Below are positions 34,992-47,291 of a DNA stretch of 64,000 nt, piece by piece. The stretch lies in the NCBI GenBank assembly GCA_027922465.2, contig BQMF02000095.1:930001-994000 (forward strand). Reading direction: 5' to 3'. The position numbers and the translations under genes were made by a program. The notes under the pieces were generated by a model that worked only from the letters and a program-made list of their open reading frames with translations, made no database searches and had not been told where the DNA came from. The number at the start of each line of letters is the position of its first letter. The stretch's first letter is position 1. Source of the stretch: Turritopsis dohrnii. Taxonomy: Eukaryota; Cnidaria; Hydrozoa; Anthoathecata; Oceaniidae.

Positions 34992-35730
34992 ACAGATTAA
35001 AAATAAGTGACAGTGTTATGGTTGTACGTTTGGCACAGTGCACTAACTTATATATTTTTGCCCTTTGTTCAGATTGAAAAAAAAGTAAGCAAATGCCGAT
35101 TATTTGATTAAGAAAACAAAAGAAACTCATGGTCATGCAGACACAAAGTATCGGCAATGCAAAAGTGGCAATCTTACAAAAAAGCCAGTTCAGAAATTAC
35201 AATTAGAAAGTTAATTATCATAAAATAAGTCAAATAAATAAAGCTTTTGTACGTCAATCACAGTGAGGGAGGACACTTCTTTTGAAATATAGGCCATTAT
35301 GGTTCTTCACGGTCCATCATTATTTTCAAGTGCTGCTGCTAATTGCTCTCCTATTGTTCTGTTTCATAAAACATTTTATTCAGTTATACGTGGTGAACTT
35401 GGCAAGAGTGCATGTCTATTTTCGTGACAAGAATCTTTGCTTACATTTTAATGTGCGTAATAACGAAGACTATCTCTAGTTTGGCACATAGACGGTATCT
35501 AAATTCTGATAACTCATAAGCCCAATAAAACTGGTACATCTCTGACTCTGCTAACTCACAGTCCAATGTAACAACATCGCCAACAATTTTCCGAAAAAAA
35601 TGTGAAAGGTGCCATTGAAATGTTAATAAATTGATGAATTTAATATTAAATTTCTATAGAAAAGTTATAATATAAAAATAATATTTTTACAAAGTGTGTA
35701 TAATGGAACTTACAAAAAGGTTTCTTTCGC
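34992..35730. other. Repeat flank, no gene
   Basis: The left part belongs to the CTTGTT-type repeat. Beyond about 35300 nothing recognisable is present. The 65-75 residue frames here have no motif support. Confidence 0.45.
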
Positions 35731-35737
35731 ATATAAT

Positions 35738-36454
35738 CATGGAGGTATAAAACAGAAGGAGAACGAACTCTTATTTTTCTATTATTCAGATAATGACTAT
35801 TCTATTCATTGCGGTATCACTTTGATGTCATCCGTGATGCGCTTTCGGCTGGTTGTCGGTGAAACGAATACTTTTTTAAAAATTAACGACAATTTAAAAA
35901 CCAAATATCATCCATTATAACAACGGATCAACTTGCTGCATAGTGACAAGCAGATTATTAAACCTAAAGCTTCCTTGAGAAACAAATGAAAATCTATGAT
36001 TTTATACAGAGTTGAAGATATCGCGCAATGCATGTATAAGTTCCAATCTACATATCTTCTGACTTAAATGCGCCTCGATAGTGCCGCGGTACGTGCAAAA
36101 ACTTAGGATTATTCTCTCTTCAAAAACTGAAGCTCGGCGAAACTGCTTGAGGGGATCACGAGATATATAGACCTAAAGTTGCAATGTTTTCGTTGCATAT
36201 TTGTGACGTTTTTGCATAATTCTCCCAATTCCTACAGATTATGCATGCTAAGAACTTTACCCTAACGATCTTTAATCACATTGGAGAATTGATATGAACG
36301 AAATTTTCACGCAAGAACGCCAAAATTATAAAAATTATGCAAGATGATAGCAATTATATGTTATTACACACTGAGGACTTAAACAATGCAGCGCATCACG
36401 GATAGTACAATAGCAGATTTTGAGTTCGTTCTCCTTCTGTTTTATACCTCCATG
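35738..36454. mobile_element. P-like MITE
   Basis: Inverted ends start CATGGAGGTATAAAACAGAA and match over about 33 bp. A second internal pair (ATCCGTGATGCGC) lies near 35828 and 36385. It is flanked by a 7-bp duplication ATATAAT (35731-35737, 36455-36461). A terminus starting CA and a 7-bp TSD match the P element at 17164, so a P-type origin is likely. It is 717 bp and non-coding. Confidence 0.65.
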
Positions 36455-36461
36455 ATATAAT

Positions 36462-36965
36462 TTACTAGAATGGTTTTGTATTTATTTATTCAACGTTTCG
36501 GTATTTTGCTCTACACAAACACAATAAAATCAAATTCCTGTGGCAGTAAAATGGGTTTACTTTATTCTACGGCATTGAAATATTGATTAAATTCTTTCTC
36601 CTGAAAGAGTCACCAATCTCAGTACCCTTGCTTTGGTGATGGACAGGAGGACATAAACATTTAAGTTTTTCGCTGTGTTTCTTAGAAAGCCTAATGTTTA
36701 GTTTAGACTATCAGTGAGTGTAGCAGCACCTAATTACATACAAAATACTTCAGCCATGGCATCATCAATGGGTTTTATGTGTTGGAAATTTTCTTACCCT
36801 CAAGAGTAGTGTTTTTGGAGATTGCAGCCATCACACTTGTATGTGTGGGATAGTTATCAAAGCACACCAATATGCATAAATGTAATGGAGATGTATCGAG
36901 ACCAGCAAAAAGAATCGTTTTTCATAAACAATTCTGTTCTAACTGACTAGCAAAATAATATAAAA
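36462..36965. other. No supported gene (left flank of Helitron array)
   Basis: AT-rich unique-looking sequence up to the T that follows the last CTAG of the minus-strand Helitron array. Confidence 0.5.
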
Positions 36966-38276
36966 CTAGCCGCCAAGGCGGCGTCGCTCGCCGCCCATGT
37001 CCACCTGCTCTGTATCACTGTATCAATAAACGTCAAATTTCCTTATAAACGGCTCGTACAACTTGTGTTCAACCAGAAGCAGATTCGAAGTCACAACCTC
37101 TGGTAAAACCAATCTTTTATCAGTGTAACAATACACTCAAAACGTAGTGAGAGAAAACTTCAACTTTTTATTAGCTTTTGTTTTAAAAATGTTACGCGCT
37201 CTAACATGGGTGCTATCAAACGTAAGGGGGAAATGGTTTCTCTTCTTAAAAAGATCACACGGGAGGAGAGAAAAAAAGGCACGTGCTAAATGAATAAAGT
37301 GAATAAAAAAAAACGTTCGATCTGATTAAAATAGATTAAAAGAAATCGATTAAAACAACATAAGAACAGCTTTATACAGCCGCATAATCGCCGTGTCGAA
37401 TTAAACTCTTTATTAAATGCGACGTAAATTCGACTGTATAAAGTGAAAAATTAATTACGTGCGACATAATGAATTAAGTTCAGCAGAGTTTGTCGAATAA
37501 AACGGCAATTTTCGACATAAATTCGACATCACTTTATACAGCCGCATAATCGTCGAATTTAATAACAGCTTGATTGAACTTTGTGAAAAAAAGTGCATGA
37601 AAGTAGTGGACAGCGTGTAAGAAACACACGATGAGAAATTTATTCGACATTTATGCGGCTGTCTAAAGTCATGTCGAATTTGATATGCGGCAACAAAACC
37701 TGTATAAATTGACTGTCGCATTTTTGTCGAATTTTACCCGAATTAAAGTAATTTAATTCGACACGGCGATTATGCGGCTGTATAAAGCTGTCCTAAGACA
37801 ACTATTATGACAAAAGCAAAAAAAAATATTTTGTATCATGATACTCTTTTTTTAACTATCGGTTTTTAAACATTTTGATTGCTCGAAAAAATGTTCACCC
37901 GTCTCAGACAATCAGGAAAGGATACGTTAGGATACACTGGTAAACCGTACATGCTGCCACGTTCTGCCACTGCTGCATAATGTCCAAAACGTTTAATCAG
38001 TTAGTTTCTTTGTATTTAGTTGATGTATTGTTTTCAAAGCCAAGTCAACGTGGAATATAAAACTAACAATAATAATAAAAACAAAACGTTATTCCTATTA
38101 GTTCATCAGCCAAAAAAAGTCACGTTCGATTGGGATTGCAATGTATTTGCTCTGAACTCACGTCGCACACAAAAAAAGAATTAATTTCGCTCACAACTCA
38201 ATCTACCATTTTGCGTGACTTACAAACAAACAAACGAACAAACAAACAGACGGAGAATCGGCTATTAATATATAGA
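36966..38276 (-). mobile_element. Helitron array unit A (non-autonomous)
   Basis: On the minus strand it starts TCTATATATTAATAGCCG at 38276. It ends with a GCCGCC-TT-GGCGGC hairpin fused to CTAG at 36969-36966, followed by T. The 1311 bp contain a 429-bp nested TIR element. The first 170 bp (ending GATTGAGTTGTGAGC and a CGTGAG block) are shared with units B-E. It is the 3'-most unit of the array. Confidence 0.85.
37365..37793. mobile_element. TIR element nested in Helitron unit A
   Basis: The ends share ACAGCTTTATACAGCCGC and extend over about 40 bp. TAAG flanks both sides (37361-37364, 37794-37797). The equivalent place in unit B (near 38748) has a single TAAG and no insert, confirming the insertion. 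It is non-coding. Confidence 0.75.
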
Positions 38277-41005
38277 CTAGCCGCCAAGGCGGCGTCGTTC
38301 GCCGCCCATATAAACCTGCTCTGTGTATCACTGATCAATAAACGGCAAATTACTTTATAAACGGCTCATACAACTTGGAAAAGATTCGAAGTCACAACCT
38401 CTGGTGTGCAGTCAGTGTTACATCAGTGTTACATTAACTATTTTTCAGGTTTTTCATTATGTGTGACTTATTTATTTTTTAAAACCAATCGTTAATCAGT
38501 ACAACAATGCACTCAAAACGTAGGAAGAACAACTTCCACTTTTTATTAGCTTTTGTAGAAAAGCTTTTTTAAAAAAGTTACGCGCTCAAACATGGGTGCT
38601 ATCAAACAGGTCGAAAATGGTTTCTCTTCTTAAAATGTTCACACGGGAGGAGAGAAAAAATGCACGTGCTAAATGAATAAAGAGAATAAAAAAACGTTCG
38701 ATCAGATTAAAATAGATTAAAAGAAATCGATTAAAAGAAATTAAGACAACTATTACGACAAAAGCAAAAAAAAAACAACATTTTGTTTTTATATGATACT
38801 CTTTTTTTACCTATCGGTTTTTAAACATTTTGATTGCTCAAAAAAAAAGTTCACCCAGTCAGGCAACAGTTAGTGGCAAACCGAACATATGCTGCCACGT
38901 TCTGCCACTGCTGCTTTTTGTACAAAATGTTTAATCAGTTAGTTTCTTTGTATTAAGTTGATGTACTGTTTTCAAAGCCAAGTCAACGTGGAATATAAAA
39001 CTAACAATAATGATAAAAACAAAACGTTATTCCTATTAGTTCATCAGCCAAAAAAAGTCACGTTCGATTGGGTTTGCAATGTATTTGCTTCGAACTCACG
39101 TCGCACACAAAAAAATTTATTTATTTATTTTACCTTCACCTTTATACAGCAGTCCTCCTTCATTTATTTAAAATAATTCTCTCAACTATTGGTCTCACAC
39201 CGTTATTGAGACAGTTATTGAGATTCGTTAGTACTTGCAGTGAATCAGTTAAAGAGGTAGCTTTTGCAGATGATATTACATTGTCAGGAAAAATTGAAGA
39301 TCTGAAAGTAACGTGGGATGAATTAACAAACGAAGGAAGGAAGTATGGTTACAACCCAAAAGCAAGTAAATCGCACTTAATTGTAAAAGAGAAATTCATC
39401 AGCAAAGCTCACATCATCTTTGGCAATACTGATATCAACATAACAACTGAAGGAGAGAGACATCTTGGTGCTGTTATCGGATCCGAAAACTTCAAAGTGA
39501 ATTACATAGATAAGATGGTAAGCAATTGGAAAAATCAACTTGAAACGTTATCACAAATAGCTGAAGTTGAACCACAGGCTGCTTATGCTTGCTTTGTGTC
39601 AGGTTTCAAGAACAAGTTAACTTACTTTTTGAGGACAGTTCCGAAGATTAACGAGCAACTAACACCAATTGAAGTTACAATAAGAGATAAGTTCATACCT
39701 GCGATAACTGGAGGACATATATGTTCGGAATTAGAGCGAGAATTGCTAACTTTGCCTGTAAGGATGGGTGGATTGGCAATTACGGATTTCACAAAGACAG
39801 CAGGAGTAGAATATGAGAATTCGAGGAAGGTAACAGAGAATTTGGTTGAAGCAGTCAAGAAACAAGAAATGACATATTCTATTGAGAAGAAGCAAATTAG
39901 TCGGATTAAGAATGAGATAAGATCAAAGAAGGACAAAGCTAATGAAGAAATTTTAGAAAATCTTAAACAACAAATGAATACTTCGCAGAAAAGACTACTA
40001 GAAGTGAACAGTGAGAAAGGAGCATCCAGCTGGTTAAATGTATTACCCAACCCAAAATTTGGTTTCGATCTTAACAAGCAACAATTTTGGGATGCAATAA
40101 GATTGCGATATGGGTGGAATATTCCAAATCTTCCAACGATGTGTACTTGTGGCAAGAAATTTGACATCCAACACTGCATGAGTTGCAAAACAGGAGGTTT
40201 CATCACAATGAGACATAATGAAATTAGAGATTTAACAGCGTCTCTACTGTCAGAAACGTGTAAAGATGTTGAAGTTGAACCTATGTTAACGAAATTAACT
40301 GGTGAAGTAATGATCACTCCATCTGCAAAAAGTGGCAACGAAGTTCGACTTGATATTAGTGCAAGACATTTTTGGGTAAAAGGCCAAAGAGCATTCTTTG
40401 ATGTAAGGGTCATTGACCCAAACGCTTCGAGGTATTCAACCCAAAGTCTGCAAAAATGTTACGAAAGGAACGAAAAGGAGAAGAAATCAGCGTATAATGA
40501 ACGAATACTAAATATCGAACATGGTAACTTTACTCCGTTGGTTTTCACTATTCAAGGAGGAATGGGTCGAGAGTGTAAAACGTTTTACAAGCGACTTTCT
40601 GAGATGGTTGCTGATAAAAGGAAGGAGCATGCATCAATCGTCACGAACTGGATACGAACAAAGATATCCTTCGCTCTTTTAAAATCAAGTCTGGTGTGTC
40701 TCCGAGGTTCCAGATCACCTTGGAATCAAAACAATGTAAACATGACAGAAGACATCAGCATCGTTTCAAAAACGTCACACGTGTAAAATCCGAGTGTCAA
40801 TTGCTGCAATGAAGATATGTAATTGTGATTGGGAAGAATTTATTTGTAAAATGATGCAACGCAGTGAACGGTGGTCTGCGAAATATATATAATATCTTTT
40901 AAAAAAGAAATAATTTCGCTCACAACTCAATCTACCATTTTGCGTGACTTACAAACAAACAAACGAACAAACAGACAGACGGAGAATCGGCTATTAATAT
41001 ATAGA
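38277..41005 (-). mobile_element. Helitron array unit B (non-autonomous, carries RT fragment)
   Basis: It starts at 41005 (TCTATATATTAATAG) and ends at the hairpin-CTAG at 38277, which directly abuts the start of unit A. It has the same backbone as unit A. About 1.8 kb of a LINE (39109-40905) is present where unit A has only an A-rich stretch. Confidence 0.85.
39109..40905 (+). pseudogene. LINE fragment, RT C-terminal half with endonuclease-like tail
   Basis: An open frame ending at 40786 (about 550 residues of LINE sequence) begins inside the RT palm at AFADDITLSGK (FADD motif). It runs through an RT thumb (GERHLGAVIGS, AAYACFVSGFK) and a Cys/His motif (CTCGKKFDIQHCMSCKTGG). It ends in a region with LDISARHFW...AFFDVRVIDP, compatible with a PD-(D/E)XK restriction-like endonuclease. 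Similar uncharacterised proteins are known from cnidarian and mollusc genomes (from memory). The first half of the RT is missing, so this is a 5'-truncated insertion or a captured fragment within a Helitron, in opposite orientation. The frame is surprisingly clean. Confidence 0.7.
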
Positions 41006-41235
41006 CTAGCCGCCAAGGTGGCGTCGCTCGCCGCCCATGTCCACCTTCAGCCTGCGTTGGGTTCACGAAAAATGGAACAAGATTCGCAAAAATGCGACTA
41101 TATATTTCCCCAAAGTTGCGTAATTTTTGCCAATTATTGTGTGTACATTGATAACCATGCGAAAAATGTTTGATGAAACAATTACAGTATATATAAAAAG
41201 TGAGAGGTTACTATATGGGCACTTAACTAAAATTT

Positions 41236-41640
41236 ATATGAGTAGTAGTAGTACTAGTAGTAGTAGTAGTAGTATTTATTCTTCACTCAAACAGATACAT
41301 ACAATAAAAGTATAATTCCCAAACAAATGAAACAAGGAAAATCATGTACACATCTGAAAAAATGAAAGGATACACACCTTATAGTCAATGACAAATCAGA
41401 GAGGTGGCCTCCTAAAATACAAGTTAAGTGCAAAACTGTATCACTACTTTAAACAAGTAAAAATTTAATTTGTAACAAATCAGTAATACTGAAAATAATG
41501 CTTTTGTAAAGATTAATAAGTTTAGATTTTGAAAGAGTGGTGAGGTCGGATCCTGGATAAAGCATCTGAAGCTCATTCCACTGAACTACAGAGTGGTAAA
41601 ATGAGTTTATGCCATATTTGGAGGTATTACATTGTGGTCT
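41236..41640 (-). pseudogene. LINE 3' end with (TAC)n tail
   Basis: The minus frame near 41620-41490 reads YGINSFYHSVVQWNELQ and LSKSKLINLYKSII, a LINE C-terminus. A 3' UTR follows, ending in a (TAC)n/(AGT)n microsatellite at 41236-41275. It is 5' truncated, joining R1 sequence near 41640. Confidence 0.6.
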
Positions 41641-43650
41641 GACCTAAATGCGACTAATATTTCCCATTAAACAACTGCATATATCATCAATATGTAAAAG
41701 AATTTTATCATAACAAATGTATGATCTTTATTGTTGCAGAAGCTTTGCATCCGTAAACAATGTAAAACAGAACACTTGTTTTTTGTAACTCAGATAAAAT
41801 CTTACAACATTATATTATCAAATTTGTATACAGGTGGTTTCACTGTACAAAAGAAAAAAATGTTAAACCTAGTTTTAATAGCTACAGTGGAATTGTAAAT
41901 AAAATGTAAATGAAATTCTCAATAATGAAACTTCTCAATACACGCTTTTTTTTTATAAGAACAATTTTATAAGAACACGAGCCTCAGATTTGGCCAAAAA
42001 ATAAGAACAAAATAAGAACAACCCGAGGCTCAAATCATTGTTCCATAAGTTAAGAACAGCCTGAGCCTGAATTTTCTTGGAACATAAGAACATTCATGAT
42101 GTGAATTCTCTCACTGGTAAGTGGTTTAGAAGTTTATTGGGTTTTTTCATCTGCAATAAATGTACGAATGGGTCATTGCCAAACAGCAACCATACTTCTT
42201 ACCAATTGTTTTTAACAAATATTTCTATTTACTGGAAGTTCCATAAATAAGAAGAACAAAATGAGGTTGAAATTTGAAACTGTATTCTTAAAGCAAAGAA
42301 CAAAATAAGAACAATTCAGGCTGAAAAAGGCTCCAAAAATAAGAACAGCCAGCCTCAAGTCAGATTTTACTGGTTCTTATAAAAAGAAAAGCGTGTATGC
42401 TGTTTATTATTATGCATAAACATTTTCAATTAGCTATATATAGTATAATACTTTGGGGTAAACATCATAAGCAAATAACTAATAATTATGAGCAATCAAA
42501 ATTTTTACTTACACAAATATTACGTAGCATTTCAAATTAGGACCGAAGAGTTATTTTCAAAAAAGAGATGGGCTTAAAATGACAATTTATAAAACCAAAT
42601 TCAAGTATATATCAGAATAAATATCTCTGTTCAAAAACATGTGTTCACACTCATTGTTTATTATGTGATAAAAATAACCTTCGTAAATCCAAAATGGAAA
42701 AGAACAACAGATTTTCGTAGTGAAAATACATATCCATAACCAAACCACTACATAGCTGAAAACAGAAGTTTGTTTTCTGACTTGATTTGATTTACAGACT
42801 GTTTATGTTTGTTGTTCGTAAGAAAGATTGTCAGTAATTATATATATATTACATTTTGAAAAATAAAATATGATATACAGCATCAAAACAGTATACATGA
42901 CCACTTCATTCATAGTAAACTATGTTTCTGTTGTTGGATTAAACAACTATCCAAGTATACTCCACCAGATTCTTCAAGTTATTATGAGTCTCAATCCTGT
43001 GTATTAAAATATTATACGTAACTGGTTTTCTGAACTTATATTACGACATCACATATTTACTTGCTGTTTTTAATTAACGTAACTGGTTGAACTGGTGGTT
43101 GATCTCCACGTGAAAAGGGTTTCCTTCTTTATTATGCTGCTGTACAAATCATCGTGCTTTCAGTTCAGTTGGGCTACATTACATCAGGATCATACCAAAT
43201 AAATGTTCAGCCTGGTTATTGAGAATGAACCTTTGCACTGGAATCACAGCTTCAATGGTTTGTTGTTCCAAGCGTTTAATTACCAATATCATCATCATAA
43301 CACATTACATTATTGTTATCAACACAAAAATAAAACACAATGTTTCTTTTTTTGTCTGTTTTTTACACGTTCATTCAAAAGTTTTTAAAACTTTTTAAGA
43401 AATAAAACGATTCATTTCCATCACTTTTAATGTTTCATTTATTGAATCATTAAAGCTAGCAAAAAACATCTTCAAAATCCCATCTGCAGTGACACTGACT
43501 GAAAAGATGGCGTACTACTTTACTGAAGACTAGCCTCTAATCTTATCTACCTTAGCTAGGCCAGAGTTCAATACTGAACTGCGGCTATAAAAGTGAACGA
43601 AAAGAAGGAGAAGGAGGAGGAGAAGGAAATGCCGGTTTTAACATATATTT
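41640..43650 (-). repeat. Repeat R1, second copy (lacks P and Mutator insertions)
   Basis: Collinear, inverted match to 16697-17163, 29046-29743 and 31088-31377. The sites occupied by the P element (about 43150-43180) and the Mutator-like element (about 42440) are empty, and instead a Tc1-like MITE is present. It includes the conserved GGCTATAAAAG motif near 43590. Confidence 0.65.
41941..42395. mobile_element. Tc1/mariner-like MITE
   Basis: A 455-bp element has ends CACGCTTTTTTTTTATAAGA and CACGCTTTTCTTTTTATAAG, flanked by TA (41939-41940, 42396-42397). The interior has inverted GTTCTTAT/ATAAGAAC words and GAGGCT-type motifs. The R1 copy at 31.1 kb lacks it. Confidence 0.75.
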
Positions 43651-44066
43651 CGCCCTACGGGGAAATATATAATTAAAGGAATTGACAATGGAAAGTGTTA
43701 CCATCTTGCAGAGCTCGAAATTCTGAGCAAGAAAATGTATAGAATCATATGTCTATGACGAACCGCTTCGGAGATATCGTCGATCAAAAGTTTTGATGAC
43801 GTCATAAAGCCCCGTCCCCAAAAATTTTGCCCAAACTTTTTCGTCACCCCATGGCCAATATCGTGGATCCCAAAAAACGTCAGTTATCCCTATTGGTTAC
43901 CGAGAAAATTTTCCCTAAACGTCGCATTCGATTAGGGCCTCAATACAATGGTTTCACACTGACGTCGCACAAAATAAATAAAATAATCACTCTTACAACT
44001 CAATCTACCATTTTGCGTGACTTACAAACAGACAGACAAACAGAGAATCGGCTATTAATATATAGA

Positions 44067-44566
44067 CTAGCCGCCAAAGCGGCGTCGTTCGCTGCCCATG
44101 TTCAGCATGCGTTGACTTCACGAAAAATAAAATTAAGGAATTGGCAACCGAAAGTGTTCCCATGTTGTAGAGCTCGAAAAACTGATCAAAAAAATGTATG
44201 GCATCGTTCCGCTACGATCAACCGTTACAGAGATATCATTGTTCAAAGATTTTGATGACGTCACAGACCCCTCCCCAAAAAAATTAGACCCAAATTTTTT
44301 GTCACCCCATCGTCTGTATCGCGGACCCCAAAAAACGTCAGTTAGCCCTATTGGTTATTGAGAAAGTTTTCCCCAAACGTCGCATTCGATTAGGGTCTCA
44401 ATACAATGGTTTCACACTGACGTCGCGCACAAGAAAAGAAATAATTTATGTGTGATCCTACATTGCTGACTCCCCGATTTCTTTCGCAGCTCACATCTAC
44501 CATATTGCGTGACTTACAAACAAACAAACAAACAAACAGACAGAGAATCGGCTATTAATATATAGA
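44067..44566 (-). mobile_element. Helitron array unit D (500 bp, non-autonomous)
   Basis: It starts at 44566 and ends in hairpin-CTAG at 44067 (hairpin GCCGC-TTT-GCGGC type with one substitution). Both ends abut neighbours without spacer. It is the shortest unit and essentially gives the minimal backbone. Confidence 0.85.
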
Positions 44567-44999
44567 CTAGCCGCCAAGGCGGCGTCGCTCGCCGCCCATG
44601 TCCACCTTGAGCCTGCGTTGGGTTCACGAAAAATAAAATTAAGGAATTGGCAATGATAAGTGTGTCCATATTGTAGAGCTCGAAAAACTGTAGTCGTAAA
44701 AATTTTCGTCACGGGGTTCGCACACGGGAAAGGGGAATTTGACACATTCCTTTTTTAGAAGTTAAACTCGGTAAAAAAGTTTTACCCGGCTCGCCGCCCA
44801 TGTTCAGCATGCGTTGTGTCACTTTCCCCAAAGAGTTCACAAAAAATATAATGGCATGGAAAGAGGGGAATCAAGAAAAGAACCAAAGAAGATTAATAAT
44901 TCAAGATTTATAATTTAACAAACATGAAACATAAAACATGAAACATAAAACAACATGAAACAAAAAACAAAACATAAAAAAACACACAAACATTCAGTA

Positions 45000-45150
45000 T
45001 GGCCGCGGCCTGTTGAAACTGCGGCCCTGTCCCCGGCTCCTACCGCGGGTTTGGTCTGAAGGGAGAAAAACCCCTCCATGCCGCACCCACGAGCCGAGGG
45101 CGGCGTCGGTCGTTGGCCCACCACGGGCCAGTTGTTCCCGCAGGAACCTT
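45000..45150 (-). other. GC-rich island in Helitron E
   Basis: About 150 bp of markedly GC-rich sequence sit within AT-rich DNA. The minus strand has an open frame containing REQLARGGPTTDAALGSW and an RGRSRGQGRSF tail. No domain is recognised. Candidate captured host fragment. Confidence 0.4.
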
Positions 45151-46825
45151 GTATACACTGCAACTATAATAAGAAAATATCCTTGTTTATAATTAAAGAA
45201 TGATAATAATAAGAAGGTTAATTGAATTCTTACTGATTTCCGGGTCCGGCTCCCGGCGATTTTCATCGAGATTCAAATTTTCTAAATTATTGAATGAATT
45301 AGGAATGACATATCTACACATAAAAATAAACTACGAAAAATTAGGCAACAACTATAGCAGCGACTTACCAAGAAGCTGCTCCATATCTAAAAGTCAAAAA
45401 AAAAAAAGAAATAAAAAATAGTAAGCAACAATCACATGATATGAATAAAAAAATAGCAAAAAAAAAGTACATTTCTTAGAAAAAATCATAGAAATATATA
45501 TTTTGTGAAAAGAAATGGACATACCTCGATTATTTAAATTTTGAACTAAAAGGAAAAACAAAGATTTAATGAAACATTGTAAAAGATTGAACTTGAAAAC
45601 AGTATTCATATAACAAAATGAATTATCGTGAGGTGCTTACACAATGCTGCAAGTGCAGCTTTGCTTTTATTGTTGTTGTTGTTGTTGTTTGACATCTGAA
45701 AAAATAAAAAATTGTAAAGAATACTTTTTTTGGACATGCGGTCAAAATGTCATTTAGATGTGATAATACGAACGTTGACTAAAATACTAGGTAATAAAGT
45801 TGCATGAAAGAGATGCAGAAAAGCGACATCTAACAGCCAATACGATTTATGCTAAATTATTCTGTACAAGAGAAAATATTGGACAACGGTTCAAGTTATA
45901 TCTTCTCAATATATATATTTTACAATGTAAAGTAAGTAATTTGAAATCATTATAAACACTTTTATAGAGATTAACTCCTCTTATTTGCATGTTCTTAAGT
46001 TCGAATATATGAAACATCTGATTATTATACCGACTCCAGGGTAAAAACTTCTGGTTATCCCAAGCCAAAAGGGATTGTAAGTCTATTCTTATAGAAGAAA
46101 CCTTATAGATAGGTATAATAAGCAATGTTCATTGGGACTTTAGAAATTTTAACAGTTAAAAAGGAAGGTGGGTCATGTCATAAATGAACATGAACATGCA
46201 ACCATGAATTTTGAACATGCACTGCCGTTTTCAGTTACTTCAGATCAGTTAAACGTATATCTGCAATATCAGAAATTTCAAAGTTTCTGTCTAATATCTC
46301 AATAAACATAAGCTGATCTTTCAAGTGCAACAAAATGTCATTTTTAGTCACATTAGCTGATATGTATCTTCTACTCTACGACACTATGCAAACTCTAAAC
46401 ATGAAAATAAGTTGTGGTCATAACATGAACTCATGAAAAATTGAATCTACTTTCAATTTGTTAGTAAAGTGAGGAAGAAAATCATTAAAAGGTTTCTTAC
46501 CCATGCTTAATGAAGAAATCATTTAGCTGAGTATCAATACCACAATGTAAAATCAATAATCTGGAGAAGTTTACGCTTTGTCTCCCTATCAAAAAAAGAA
46601 AAGAAATTGTTAGTGAACTGCAGCTATGCAAATAACAATGGACTATCAGGTTAAAAAATAGAAAAGAATTATAAGCGAAAAATTCATACCAATTTTAAAA
46701 AGAAAACATGCAGTTCAACATGTATGACCATATGTTACCGTATAACAATGATAAAACTGCCTTTTCAATGACATCAGAATCTCAAAAAAAGAGAATAAAT
46801 TACAAAATGTCACACATACAACGGC

Positions 46826-46945
46826 TTTTTGCCGCTTGCCTACCCTCCTCCACCCGGCTCAATTGCCGCTTTCATACCCTCCTCCACCCGGCTCAATGCC
46901 GCTTTCATACCCTCCTTCCTCCCGGCTCCATGCCGCTTCCATATT
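46826..46945. repeat. Tandem repeat, about 35-bp units
   Basis: Three and a half imperfect copies of a unit like ATACCCTCCTCCACCCGGCT lie in the Helitron E 3' non-coding region. Confidence 0.75.
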
Positions 46946-47084
46946 CTTCCATAATCTATTCAACCTTCAATCTACTCTAAGTTCAAGGTTATCTAATCTA
47001 AGGCTATATTCTTATCATTTGGCATATTCAATCTAATCTATTTAATGTAAAGTAATCTAATTTCTAGGTCATCTAATCTAATGC

Positions 47085-47210
47085 TACACTCATTCAATTT
47101 AATTCAATTCAATGTAATTCAATTCAATTTAATTCATTTCAATGTAATTCATTTCAATGTAATTCAATTCAATGTATACCAATTTAATTTCCAGGTAATG
47201 TAATGTAATG
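47085..47210. repeat. Low-complexity AATTC/AATGT repeat
   Basis: Alternating TTCAATTTAATTCAATTCAA-type words lie between the 35-bp repeat and the end of the Rep-helicase gene. Confidence 0.7.
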
Positions 47211-47291
47211 CCTCCTCATTAACCTTGCGTAAAGTTTCAATTCAAAACATTTAATATCAATTGCACAAATATTTTTGCAAGGTAAAAATAT

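Larger units (their letters stand above)
31949..35300 (-). repeat. Dispersed repeat (minus) with hairpin + CTTGTT end, interrupted
   Basis: On the minus strand it ends with a hairpin (GGCC, CCA, GGGCC type) and TCTTGTT at 31949. The block 35130-34990 matches 14335-14475 and continues after the hAT at 32373. The hAT-type element (32374-34986) therefore sits inside this repeat, which has no coding capacity. Confidence 0.5.
41006..44066 (-). mobile_element. Helitron array unit C (carries LINE end and R1 copy)
   Basis: It starts at 44066 and ends in hairpin-CTAG at 41006, abutting unit B. Inside, the Helitron backbone is interrupted by a LINE 3' end with a (TAC)n tail (41236-41640), an inverted copy of R1 (41640-43650) and a Tc1-like MITE (41941-42395). 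The first 390 bp (44066-43675) match units D/E and, inverted, the + array at 1-890. Confidence 0.8.

Noticed and set aside
39622..40413. 263-residue minus-strand ORF
   Set aside because: Antisense to the RT fragment, whose motifs are on the + strand.
45000..45150. GC-rich island as an rDNA fragment
   Set aside because: No rRNA-specific motif could be recognised; composition alone is insufficient.
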